A DNA stretch of 64,000 nt, taken from positions 72,505,901-72,569,900 of the forward strand of contig CM037591.1 in the NCBI GenBank assembly GCA_021018995.1, written 5' to 3'. A program made the position numbers and the translations under genes. The stretch comes from Chloranthus sessilifolius (Eukaryota; Streptophyta; Magnoliopsida; Chloranthales; Chloranthaceae). Below, piece by piece: positions 11,772 through 20,848 of the stretch. Numbering within the stretch: position 1 is the stretch's first letter; each line of letters begins with the position of its first letter. Under the pieces are notes generated by a model, which was given only the letters and a program-made list of their open reading frames with translations, was not told the origin of the DNA and did no database searches.

Positions 11772-12658
11772 GGGAATGCCCTTGGGGACACCCCTGCATC
11801 TCTCACCCATACCAGTCTCGTTGTCGAGCGTGCATATTCATCCTAGCATACTATGAAGTCCAAGCAAAAGAACTTACGAGCTCGAAGGAAAATCAGCTAG
11901 GCTCACCCACAGAAGATGAACCCCATCAAGAATATCTCAACACCGGCAATAGTTACCCCGAGCACCTACCTACTAGATTGGAATGTCCCCGAAACTTTCC
12001 ATGTATCATTCGATCGTATCAGCCCCAATGCAGAACTTGAACGGTGATATTAGAAGAGCTCGAACAGAAAGGCAAGATTAATCCTTTTCCCGCACTATGG
12101 GAAATGATTAAAGAAATCAAAAGTAATCTAGAACAAGCTACTCCTGAGACAAACCCAATGATAGAACTCATCGAAGAGCACTCCTGGCTGATACAAGGAG
12201 AAGAAGAGTCAAAGGGCGACCTAGCCAACATGGAAAAGGAAATGATTCACATGCTAGAAGAAACAATATCATCAGTTGGGCCGCCACCTTCGTTTTTCAT
12301 TAGGAAGATCATGCCGAGCAAGGATCATAAAAAAAATGCAAAATTCAGAATAAGTCTATGTCATCCGAACACTTACACGAACGACTTCAGCAGCAGCTCT
12401 ACTTCCCCAACTAGAAGAAGCCACTCCGCCGGTTCCTCTTCAGGCAACCGACCCTCTACCATACTTATTATCGAAAATATAAAAAATAGAAAACCCCAAA
12501 ACCCTTAAAAATTTAAAGATAAAAAACCTCAAAATATTAGGAAATCTCAGAAGAGAGAGGGAACCCTTCATCCCAGACCCGCCTAGCGACCAACAAAGAG
12601 TCCCCTCTCATAAGGCTATGAGTAGTAGTCACACGAACGAAGTCAAGAAAGAAATAAC
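11772..12658 (+). mobile_element. E4: fragment of an older Tat element
   Basis: Aligns in reverse complement with E2 about 32690-33220, the stretch upstream of RT. Shared landmarks are GGGAATGCCC, CTGCAT, TCTCACC and GCATATTCATCCT, and the A-rich tail ATCGAAAATATAAAAAATAG. An open stretch at 12044-12508 (plus) is rich in E, K and S and has no known domain. E1 abuts it on the left and the LTR of E3 on the right, so it is the oldest layer seen. Broken. Confidence 0.7.
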
Positions 12659-13173
12659 TGTGGAGACACCCAAATTTAGCCCAAGGCCCGATCGAAACAC
12701 ATTTCGAGAGAGGCACACTTCCGAGCTTCTGATGGCATGTATGGTACCCTTAGGAACATCCTTGAAACCTTAGGAGCCATCCTAAACCCTTAAGAATCCC
12801 CAAATCCCTTAGACTTTACTCCAAACCTTTAAAAACCAATTCAGACCCTTAGGACCCCTTCTGAACCCTAAACCTAACTTTCCTAGGAAATGGTCAAGGA
12901 GGGGTGCACTGGGACTGGTTGTGGTCTTCTATTGGGACCTAATCATATACCATTGAAAAGTAGAAGTCTCTAGCTTTCCAACAAGCCAAGAATCATCCCA
13001 ATCAGAGTTGTACACAAAAAGATTGCATTCCGAAGAATTAGGGTTTCAAGGTAGGAACCCCTAGGATTTTGGCGCATGTAATAAATGCGCCAAGCCATTT
13101 TTGGGAGGAAATGGCTTGGCGCAAGTATTAGTTGCGCTAGCTTTAGGTGGGTCCCACCTCAAGCAGCCAACCT
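12659..13173 (+). repeat. E3 5' LTR, first part
   Basis: Begins TGTGGAGACACCC after ATAAC. The right edge is the AACCT target duplication of E2. It contains repeats of CCTTAGGA/AACCCTTA and two TTGGCGCA-type hairpins (13069-13093, 13116-13140). Confidence 0.72.
13069..13140. repeat. TTGGCGCA hairpins in the E3 LTR
   Basis: At 13069-13093, TTGGCGCAT, a 7-base loop and ATGCGCCAA form a perfect 9-bp inverted repeat. At 13116-13140, TTGGCGCAA, a short loop and TTGCGCTAG form a near-perfect second. Related hairpins are at 51195-51220 and 53012-53199. Confidence 0.8.
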
Positions 13174-13539
13174 ATTGGTGTGCTCTTTTTCTGAGTTCCT
13201 GTCGGTCCCCGTGAATCAGTGGACTAATCCTGTCCTGAGTAGGCACTGGCAATGCTTTGTTTAAATGTTAAAAATAAAGGCAGATTTCTAGGAAGGTTCC
13301 TAGTTTGTTGTGATCGCCAGCTACAGATATTTAACGACGCAGTGATCACGCTTTGGTGCGGGGTGGGTTACTTCTTTACTAAATTGTCTACCTGCCAACG
13401 TTAGCAGCACTGGCTCTTCTTGAAGTTTAGATAGTTTAGTTTTCTTATTTATCGTTGTAATTCTAATTGGCTTTAGTTTCGTGGTTCTATTATGCGTCTA
13501 ACTATGTGAGGCTATTGTGGTGAATTAATCTAATATTCT

Positions 13540-14215
13540 AGTATCCTAATCCTAGTGTGAGTCTACTTGGTTTAAAAATACTATTATAAGTCTAACTAGT
13601 TTTGAATCTAATTACTTTTGGATATCCTACCTTTATTAGAATTCTATTATGATTAGGTGTCCTAATTCTATCGTGATTCTAAAAGGTCTCCTAATGATAT
13701 TAGAATTTTAATTGATTTTAGTATTTTAATCTTATTAAAAGTCTAATTAATTTAGTCTCCTAATCCTACCAGGAGTCTAATTAATTTAAATGTTCTAATT
13801 TTATTAGGAGTCTAATTAATTTAAATGTTCTAATCTTATTAGAAATCTAATTCTAGTGAAACTCTAATTAAAGCAAGTATACTAATTGTTCTAGAATTCT
13901 AATTTAAGAAATTATACTAATTTCACTGAAATTCTATTTAAAGCAATTATACTAACTTTATTGAAATTCTAATTAAAGCAATTATACTAATTTTACTAAA
14001 ATTCTAATTAAGGTAAGTAAACTAATTTTACTAAAATTCTAATTAAAGCTAGTAAACTAATTTTACTAAAATTCTAATTAAAGCAAGTAAACTTATTTTA
14101 CTAAAATTCTAATTAAAGCAAAGTAAACTAATTTTACTAAAATTCTAATTAAAGCAAAGTAAACTAATTTTACTAAAATTCTAATTAAAGTAAATGAACT
14201 AATTTTAGTAAAAAC
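13540..14215. repeat. AT-rich LTR minisatellite (E2 3' LTR)
   Basis: First CCTAATTTTATTAGGAGTCT-type units, then about ten units of roughly 35 bp built on AATTTTACTAAAATTCTAAT and TAAAGCAAGTAAAC. It lies downstream of the LTR TATA box, so it would be in the transcribed leader. The matching arrays are at 49030-49640 and 62870-63510, with fewer units. Confidence 0.8.
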
Positions 14216-14965
14216 ATTGAAGAAAAGGGGTTTTGGGCCTGCTACGCTAAGGAGGATTGGCCTGGTTCCCGAGTACCCTCAGTAAGCTCCCTTGGCAAAT
14301 CGGGTGGCTGAGATTAAAGCAAATTGAATTTTGAATTATGGATAGTATTTTTTTGGAATTTTTAAAGTCAAGTTTGGATTATAGTTATAGATTGAATTTT
14401 GAAATTAGAAATTAAGAACTTAACTGTAAATTAGAATTCTAAAAATCTTAAATTGAGAAATTAAAACTAAGATTTAAATTCTAAGGACTAAATTCGGGAT
14501 CGAAATCCGAAAATCAGATCGTATGATTAAGGATTGGTTCTAGAAACTAAGAACTAGCACCTGAGATTAATAATAGGACTGGAGATTGAGATTTTAGAAC
14601 AAAATTTAGGTTTAAGGTCGGGGATTAGGCCGTTTGATTAAGGACTAGCTCTGGAAACAGAGAACTAAAACCAGATATTAAAAATTATGGTCTAAAAAAG
14701 GGTGCTACTGTCGAAGTCTGAAAATTTAATATTAATAGTTAAAACTAAAGACAACAGAAATCTAAGAATTAAAAACTAGAGTCAGAAACTAAAAGCTAAA
14801 TTTTACCTAAAGCTGGGGCTGTAGAGAGGAACCTCAAAATTCCAAGCTTGGATGCGGGGGACTTGAAACTCGAATCTCGAAGTCATTGTTGCGTTTCCCT
14901 CTACGTTCGCTCTGTTCACTCTGTGTGTCTAACTTCTTTTTTTTTGGGATCAAAGTGAAAAAAGT

Positions 14966-14975
14966 CTTTTATAGG
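14966..14975 (-). promoter_or_regulatory. LTR TATA box (E2 3' LTR)
   Basis: CCTATAAAAG on the minus strand. The same element is in the 5' LTR at 50406-50415. Confidence 0.6.
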
Positions 14976-15429
14976 TTTTTTTCCAATTACGCGCTCTGTT
15001 TCAGGCATTTACCTGAATTACGCGTCGATTAACCGACGCTTATTCGCTTTGAGTCGGTCACGGACTTAGTGAGCGACCGGCTGACTGGCGCAGCCAAATT
15101 CTCTAGTTCTAATCACGTTAGAACTAATTGTGCGCCCTATTTGGAGTGAACAATCCGATTAAGCATTTCATTCAAAGTGCTTAATCGTGAAATCTTGGTG
15201 GTCAAGGATTGTGAGACTAGGTCAGGCGTAGGCCAATTGCGCGCCTGTGATGGAGTGCTCAATCCTTTCATGCATGCCATGTGAAGTGCGTTATCGAGTC
15301 TCAAGGTGGTCTGAAGAAGGAAGTCTGGTCTGAAAAGGAACTGATTGCATGTTTGTGGGTCTGCGTTAATCTTATTTCATGCATGGTATTTGGCTCATAA
15401 TTCAGGGTTGTCCAGTTCTGGGTTGGGTC

Positions 15430-15760
15430 AAAAATGCTAGACTATTGTTTCAGCCTGCATTTCAACTATATACTATTGTTTCAGTATATAGTCCCCCTAT
15501 GTTGGGGTTTGAGCCACAAAGCTATTGTTTCAGCCTGTGTTCAGCCATATACTATTATTTTAATGCATGGTTCCCACGTTAGGGTTAAAGGGGTCTGACC
15601 CACAGAGCTCTTGTTTCAGCCTGTGTTCAGCCATGTACTATTATTTCATTGCATGGTTCGCACATTAGGGTTAAGGATCTGAGCTATAGAGTTATTGTTT
15701 CAGCCTGTGTTCAGCCATGCACTATTGTTTCAATTCATGGTCCCCACATTAGGGTTGTGA
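15430..15760. repeat. U3 tandem repeat, four units (E2 3' LTR)
   Basis: Units of about 80-90 bp with CTATTGTTTCAGCCTG...TACTATT...CATGGTTCCCAC...TAGGGTT, starting near 15442, 15521, 15611 and 15691. The 5' LTR has three units (50815-51040) and E1 LTRs have one. It lies upstream of the TATA box. Confidence 0.78.
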
Positions 15761-15863
15761 AACTTTCAGAGAAGGTGAGTCCTTTCCGAAGAGTCACGGG
15801 AAAGGTGAAAGGTTGACTGAATGAATTTGTATATTCTGAGAGGGCAAAATGGGGGTGTCTACA

Positions 15864-15876
15864 GATACCCCTCTTC
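15864..15876 (-). promoter_or_regulatory. E2 polypurine tract
   Basis: Minus strand GAAGAGGGGTATC immediately before TGTAGACACC, as in E1 at 616-628. Confidence 0.75.
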
Positions 15877-16069
15877 GGCGTGCTCTTGCGAAGTAAGAAC
15901 GTCGAAGTAGGCACCCCTCATCTGAGGTGTCTTCTCATTTCTCTTGGGAAATCATATATGTAAACTACGAATGCTGATAGGACATTCTTGGCTATCTTAT
16001 CTATCAACATAAGCTAAAATGGAGCATTCGGGGGCCCAATGGTAGCTGTCGAAAGGCGTATTCCATGTC

Positions 16070-16290
16070 GTGGATACAGGTGATCTCGTCGCATATCGCG
16101 ACTCGCTATCATACACAGTTGACGGAGGAAGTCAGCATATCCTAATCCGCTGGTTCAAAGGACATCTCGTCGCGTGGCACGACCTACTGTGAGTGACAAT
16201 CAAACAAAAAGGAGAATCACCATATCCTAATCTGTTGGTGCAAGGGGCATCCCACCGCATGTCGTGACCTATAGCTAGGGGCAGTCAAAC
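16070..16290. repeat. Degenerate ~83-bp repeat with GCATATCGCGAC core (E2)
   Basis: Three units with cores near 16091, 16172 and 16257, each followed by GACCTACTGT-like sequence and a run ending TCAAACA. It is the counterpart of 830-1020 in E1. No coding signal. Confidence 0.6.
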
Positions 16291-16984
16291 AGAGGGATAT
16301 GATGCAGTCGAGGTACCGGGGGGCATCATACAAATGTTCATAAATAAGGTCCAGGGACTGAAGGTAAAATCATATAATGTCGAAGGCTTTCGGAAGTCAT
16401 GTCAGGCCGGGCACGCCATTACTCACACCAATGCTCGTCAGGCGTTCCTTTTTCCAATAGGCACTTGTAAGTTCTTAGATTAGATATACTCGTTGCTCAG
16501 TTTCCCAAGGGGAATGGCTGGTTTGGGTAAGTGGTGAATGAGATGAATTTTGGTAGGTCACGTCTCTTTGTTTATTACTATTTTTTCTTTCTTCTTTTTA
16601 TTTTGTTTAGTTTTTTGGTTTTGGTTTTGGAAGTAAGGGGGTTTTTTAAATTTTGGAATTTTAATGTAAGATCAATTCAGTGGTAAATCTTTAAAAAATG
16701 TGACTTTCGAGATGTCGCTGAGCAATTCCACCGGTACGGGATTTGTGGACCCGACCATTTATGTGGTTGTCAAGATGATACTTGGCATGTCGGTTACTCC
16801 GTCTCACCTTCTCGACCAATACTGATGATTGTCTCTTATTGGAGGACTATAGTGATCCATGAGTTGAGAGAGATGGGTTTTGAAAACATTTGGCTTAATC
16901 ATAGCTAACTATATCTTATAGAGTGTATCGAGTATAAAGAAGGGCGATAATACTTACCTGAGGTGGTGAACTTACCCTTGTAGC
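16291..16984. other. E2 3' spacer, no gene seen
   Basis: Aligns with E1 1021-1654, sharing CGAAGGCTTTCGGAAGTCAT-type and TGTGGTTGTCAAGATGATAC-type landmarks. A T-rich stretch lies at 16565-16650. Confidence 0.55.
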
Positions 16985-18060
16985 CCACAGTGGGATTGAT
17001 CGGTTGTCATGATGTCGCCATGGGACATGGTGGTCTTTCTTTCTCTACTTCACTTCTACTGCAACAAGGACTTGGTGGCCATTACTCTGATGCAATGTCT
17101 TGGGGAAGTGAGTGTTGCGATGGTACATGATGATCTTCCCCATCTGGTTGTGTGCTGGGGTGAGTCCTGGTGGTTGCAAGTGTGATGGGATGCGAGAAAG
17201 TCTTTTCTCTCCCTTCCTGTCATAGCGGATCATAGACGTGATGGGACACTGGGGGTCTACGTTAAGATGCTGATAGAGGCATTTGGATCCTGGTGGGATT
17301 TTTTTTTTGTGTTTGAGATGCGATGGGACGTGGAAGGAGTCCATCTTCTTCTGTGGGACTTTAGCGACTACTACATAGCTAGGGATTTGGAAAGTAGGCT
17401 CTTTGCTGTCGTGATGGGACACTGATTGAGGGATGGGATTTTTAGAAGGTTTGACTCTATACAAGGTTTCATGATGAGGATTTTGAGGAGGCATGATTGG
17501 CGTTGGAGCTGTAAGACAAGATGAAGTTATTGTGTCGTGACGGGACATGAATGACAAGATCAAGTCGTAGTCACATCGTGAGAGGATATATTCATGGATG
17601 TGTGGCGGGGTTGTGTCTGGATGTTTCGGGTAGTGATGTTTGTGATGGGACGTTGATGGGATATTTGCTATGTTTCTTTATTTGGCTAATCTTGGGTCAT
17701 ATGATCACATTATGGTTGCGTCGTGGTGAGATCAATCTTTGGCTTTGGTCATGTGCCTGAGTTTTAGGAAGCTTTGCTTTTGGCTTTTCACGATGGGATG
17801 CATGGTGACATAGCTGATTTAGGTCAATGAACTTGGATATTAGGATGGCATCGTATGTGGGCATCTTATCATGATGGGACATGCATGACGAGATCATGTG
17901 ATGGGATTCTCCCTCTCCGATCGGATCGTGATGGGTTGAGGGAAGGTGACAGTGTCACAATGGAGCATGTATGTCTTGTCATAATGGGACCAGGGGCACG
18001 GTCGATGTTTCCTATAAGGCTACATGATGGGAGAAGAATCTTGACTGAGATGGGATAAAA
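16985..18060 (+). repeat. Interspersed GTGATGGGACA motif array (E2)
   Basis: About 17 variants in roughly 1.05 kb, for example near 17021, 17177, 17237, 17319, 17411, 17530, 17640, 17873, 17900, 17925 and 18024. Spacing is irregular. A 172-residue minus-strand open stretch (17045-17563) owes its repeated S-H-H, P-S-H and P-I-T to TCCCATCAC read in different phases. The array matches 1655-3095 in E1 in content but not in exact spacing. Confidence 0.68.
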
Positions 18061-18099
18061 GGTGTGAGGATGCAGATTCTTTCTTGAGTTGGATATTGC

Positions 18100-18430
18100 A
18101 CGCTTGGTACCGGGCGTTTAATTGAATTGCATGCCTATTTTAGGGTAGGCGATTGAAAGCTTGAGGGGTGTAAGTGTCATTCAAACGTCACCAGTTCACT
18201 GTGCGGGCGACCTTTTGTATTGCATGGTGTAAGTGGGTCATGTAATAGGATTGCGTGGTATGCAATGGGCGCGTGACTGGAGGGTCACACTGTCTGCGCA
18301 GGCGATGGTTTTATTGCACGCTCCGTTTCAGGCGTGTAATTTAATTTGCGCACGACATGCTTTGCGGGTGACTGAGTTACGCGCACGTGTCTTGGCACGT
18401 GATTGAGTCCGTACTCTATATAAACAGCAG
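18100..18430 (+). promoter_or_regulatory. Extra plus-strand promoter cassette in E2
   Basis: TTGCATGCC, TTGCGCACG and TTACGCGCACG-type motifs, the near-palindrome GTTCACTGTGCGGGCGACC (18194-18212) and a TATA box TATATAAA (18417-18424), followed by a T/C-rich leader. It has the same layout as 20320-20712 and 4860-5190. I see no counterpart at this place in E1. The first ATG after it is at 18546. Confidence 0.5.
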
Positions 18431-18545
18431 AGTCTTCATTTCTTTCACATCTCTCAGTTTAGTCTCGAGTTTTACCTTTTTAGAATCCTTTATGCTTGGA
18501 TATATGTGTTTCTATGGTATTGGGTGATCTAACCGTCCGTTTAAG

Positions 18546-18960
18546 ATGTCATTTCTTCCTATGTTCATGATTTCGCGCGATCTTCGCGTTGAGGTGATGC
18601 TCGGGGATGACATTATTCTGGGAATGGGCGATATTGGGAAAGAGGAGGATTGCCTTCACATCGGTCCCTTTTAGGGAGCAGTGAAGGCAACGTTGAGGAG
18701 GCAGTGGCAAAGGAGGTGAAGATGGCAGAAGAGAAGGTGTTACAAGTGGAGGGATGTATTTTCCAACCAATCCTCCACCCCTCCTTCTGAAGCCTCTGAT
18801 TGGAAGCTCCAAGTCGAGTATGCTCCTTGCTTTGTGTCCATTTCGGATTCAGTCTTCGTTATGGATTATAGATTAGGTTCTAAGTTTTCATTTTGGGTTG
18901 TAAGTTCAAAAGGTATGCCTCTGGTGATACTTGTAAAAGAATTGGTTAGATGAATAAAAA
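18546..18960 (+). other. Short exon-like module after the extra promoter
   Basis: The first ATG opens a 42-codon frame (MSFLPMFMISRDLRVEV...), with no known domain. The stretch GAATGGGCGATATTGGGAAA (18619) recurs in altered form at 3911 and 19508, so it is one of three related modules. It ends in AAGGTATGCCTCTGGTG, TTGTAAAAG and AATAAA (18907-18958), a possible 3' end signal. Function unknown. Confidence 0.4.
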
Positions 18961-20230
18961 GATATTTATTGTATTCATTTCTGCATTTATTATTATATAT
19001 ATATTTTTTAGATTAAGCTTTAGGATAAAAAAAAAATTTTGGAGATTGAAGGGCTTTAATGTTTGTCAAGGTGAGAGGATGCGTCCTATGTTTAAGGTAT
19101 TTCATCTTAGTCTCTTATTTCATTCATCATGACAGTTGTGTGAATTTAATATTTAATATAAAAGATTCTAGATGGGTGTTGGGTGCCTTAATCCTAATGG
19201 TTTATCTAGACTTGTCATGAAGTGTGGTCTTTCAGGGGGGTATGTGTTTGGTTTAAATTTAATTAAATTGGAAGGGTTTAAAAATGTGACACTTGTCACT
19301 CTATGGTTTAGGAGGTATAGTTTATAAACATAAGCCAAAGGCTTTAGGTTTTATTTTTAAATTTTATTTCAAGCTTAGGATTTAAACTTTGGGGCATTTT
19401 TTGTTTGTGATCCAGGGCATTTGTTTGTTCATTAATGTCTTTTCTTCCTTTCTATTTTATATCTCGGGCATTAAACCTGAAGAATTATGATTATTTAGTG
19501 AATTATTAGGAATGGACGGGATTCAGAATTCAGGGTGACGCTAGGGTTGGTGTTATCAATCCAACTCGAAGTGTCACCCTATTGGGAGAAGAGATGGAGG
19601 AGAAAAAGGTGGTAGAAAGGAAACCCAAGGATAAGGCATGGTCAGAGTTCTCATGACCGATGCCTATTTTTCCATGGTAGGCTCTGCGGATTCAATGTTA
19701 GTTGCTCCTCCTCGTTATGGTTTCCAAGGTGAGCTTCCCTAGGTGGATCCCCCCACTCCTGGGTGGCTTTCCGTGAGCCCCTCTTTCTTTTCTGCCAGCT
19801 CGGGGCTAAGAAAGGTTGTTGTTATCAGAATTCGTTCAGGGTATGTTCCTTCTCCGGGCTTCTCCAAGATTTCTTATTTCCCGGATAAATCCACATTCGG
19901 TCATTTCCTTAACGTGTCAGTTTTAAATTTCTTGTTTTAAGTTGTATATTTAAAGGGTATGCCCTCGGTGCATTTTGTAATTATTTTATCTATTTATGAA
20001 GTGATTGCATTTTTTTTATTTTTTAATTCCATTTGTGGTTACTTAGTAAATTATTGGTTTGGTTTACTTTGGGGCTTACTTTATTAGTTTTGAGTGTGAT
20101 GTTTATTATATATTTCTTTTAGTTTGGTTTGATTCGATTTATCTATATATTTTGTTTTATTTTGGGGTGTGTTGGAGGGCATTTGTTTTTGGTATTCGGA
20201 GTGTGTATTTTCTAAGTTAGGAGTGTTTTT
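18961..20230 (+). other. E2 module aligned to E1 3.4-4.6 kb
   Basis: Shares the TTAATCCTAATGGTTTATCT landmark (19190) and GGAATGGACGGGATT (19510) with E1, and ends in AAGGGTATGCCCTCGGTG plus TTTGTAATTATTT (19951-19990). T-rich elsewhere. I do not recognise a product. Confidence 0.42.
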
Positions 20231-20319
20231 AGTGGGGGTGTAGTTCGGGTTGGTAATTAGTGTCAGGAATCTCCTAATTTTAGGCCTGTAAATCTATTGT
20301 TTTGCGCACACTTTTTGTG

Positions 20320-20712
20320 TTCGACTTGTGGAATTGTGCACTTAACACCAGGCGTACAACTAGATTGCAGGCCAGAATGGGCGTGTGCATTTCAGGGATT
20401 CGGAAGGCTATTGCGCGTCACTGCTCTGTCGTTTAACCAAATTTAACACATTATATGGGACGCGGGATTAGGGCGATGCCTGGTCACTGTGCGAGTGACC
20501 TTTGGCATTTACGCGTTGTGGTTCGGCCTCTTGGTATAATTAAGCGTCTGCTCTGTGGCACGCAATCGGGGCGTCGGGTTAGTTTTAGCGGGTGATGATT
20601 TGTTTACGTGTTCAAGGTTTGGCGGGTAATCAGGATTAAGCGCGGGGAGTATGGTGCACAATTTTATTGAGAGCGCCAGTCCAAGCATGCGATTTGACCA
20701 CATTCTATATAT
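20320..20712 (+). promoter_or_regulatory. Promoter-like region of the E2 PMD gene
   Basis: Contains a TTGCGCGTCAC motif, a perfect 7-bp inverted repeat GGTCACT-GTGCG-AGTGACC (20482-20500), TTTACGCGTTG and a TATA box CTATATATA (20704-20712). A T/C-rich leader follows, and the first ATG of the PMD region is at 20849. The LTR U3 boxes at 15056-15078 and 50494-50518 share the GTCAC...GTGAC arrangement. The promoter role is inferred. Confidence 0.58.
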
Positions 20713-20848
20713 ACTTCAAAATTCTTCTTCTTTTCCTTGTTTCCTTGTGCTCTAATTCTCGTGTTTTCATGATATCTTACAATTCGGTCGTCCATTTCAA
20801 GCGTCGTCAGTAGCATTCTTTCTAGTTTCTTGAGCACTTTCTTCTAGG

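Larger units (their letters stand above)
13176..15863 (-). repeat. E2 3' LTR
   Basis: About 2.69 kb, TGGTGTGC at the left to GTCTACA at the right. It holds a ~35-bp AT-rich array (13860-14210), a minus-strand TATA box (14966-14975), a U3 with a GGTCACGG...GAGCGACC box (15056-15078) and four copies of a unit of 80-90 bp (15430-15760). Divergence from the 5' LTR is about 6-10% by eye. Confidence 0.88.

Noticed and set aside
13066-13074. E2F-type site TTTTGGCGC
   Set aside because: One exact match. The other hairpins lack the T run, so the hairpin symmetry explains the motif better.
13860-14210. CRISPR-like regular ~35-bp repeats
   Set aside because: Units are adjacent, with no distinct spacers, AT-rich, within an LTR and in plant DNA: a minisatellite.
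17045-17563. A 172-codon minus-strand open stretch with repeated S-H-H, P-S-H and P-I-T
   Set aside because: The repetition comes from TCCCATCAC motifs read in different phases. No domain, and it is not kept in E1.
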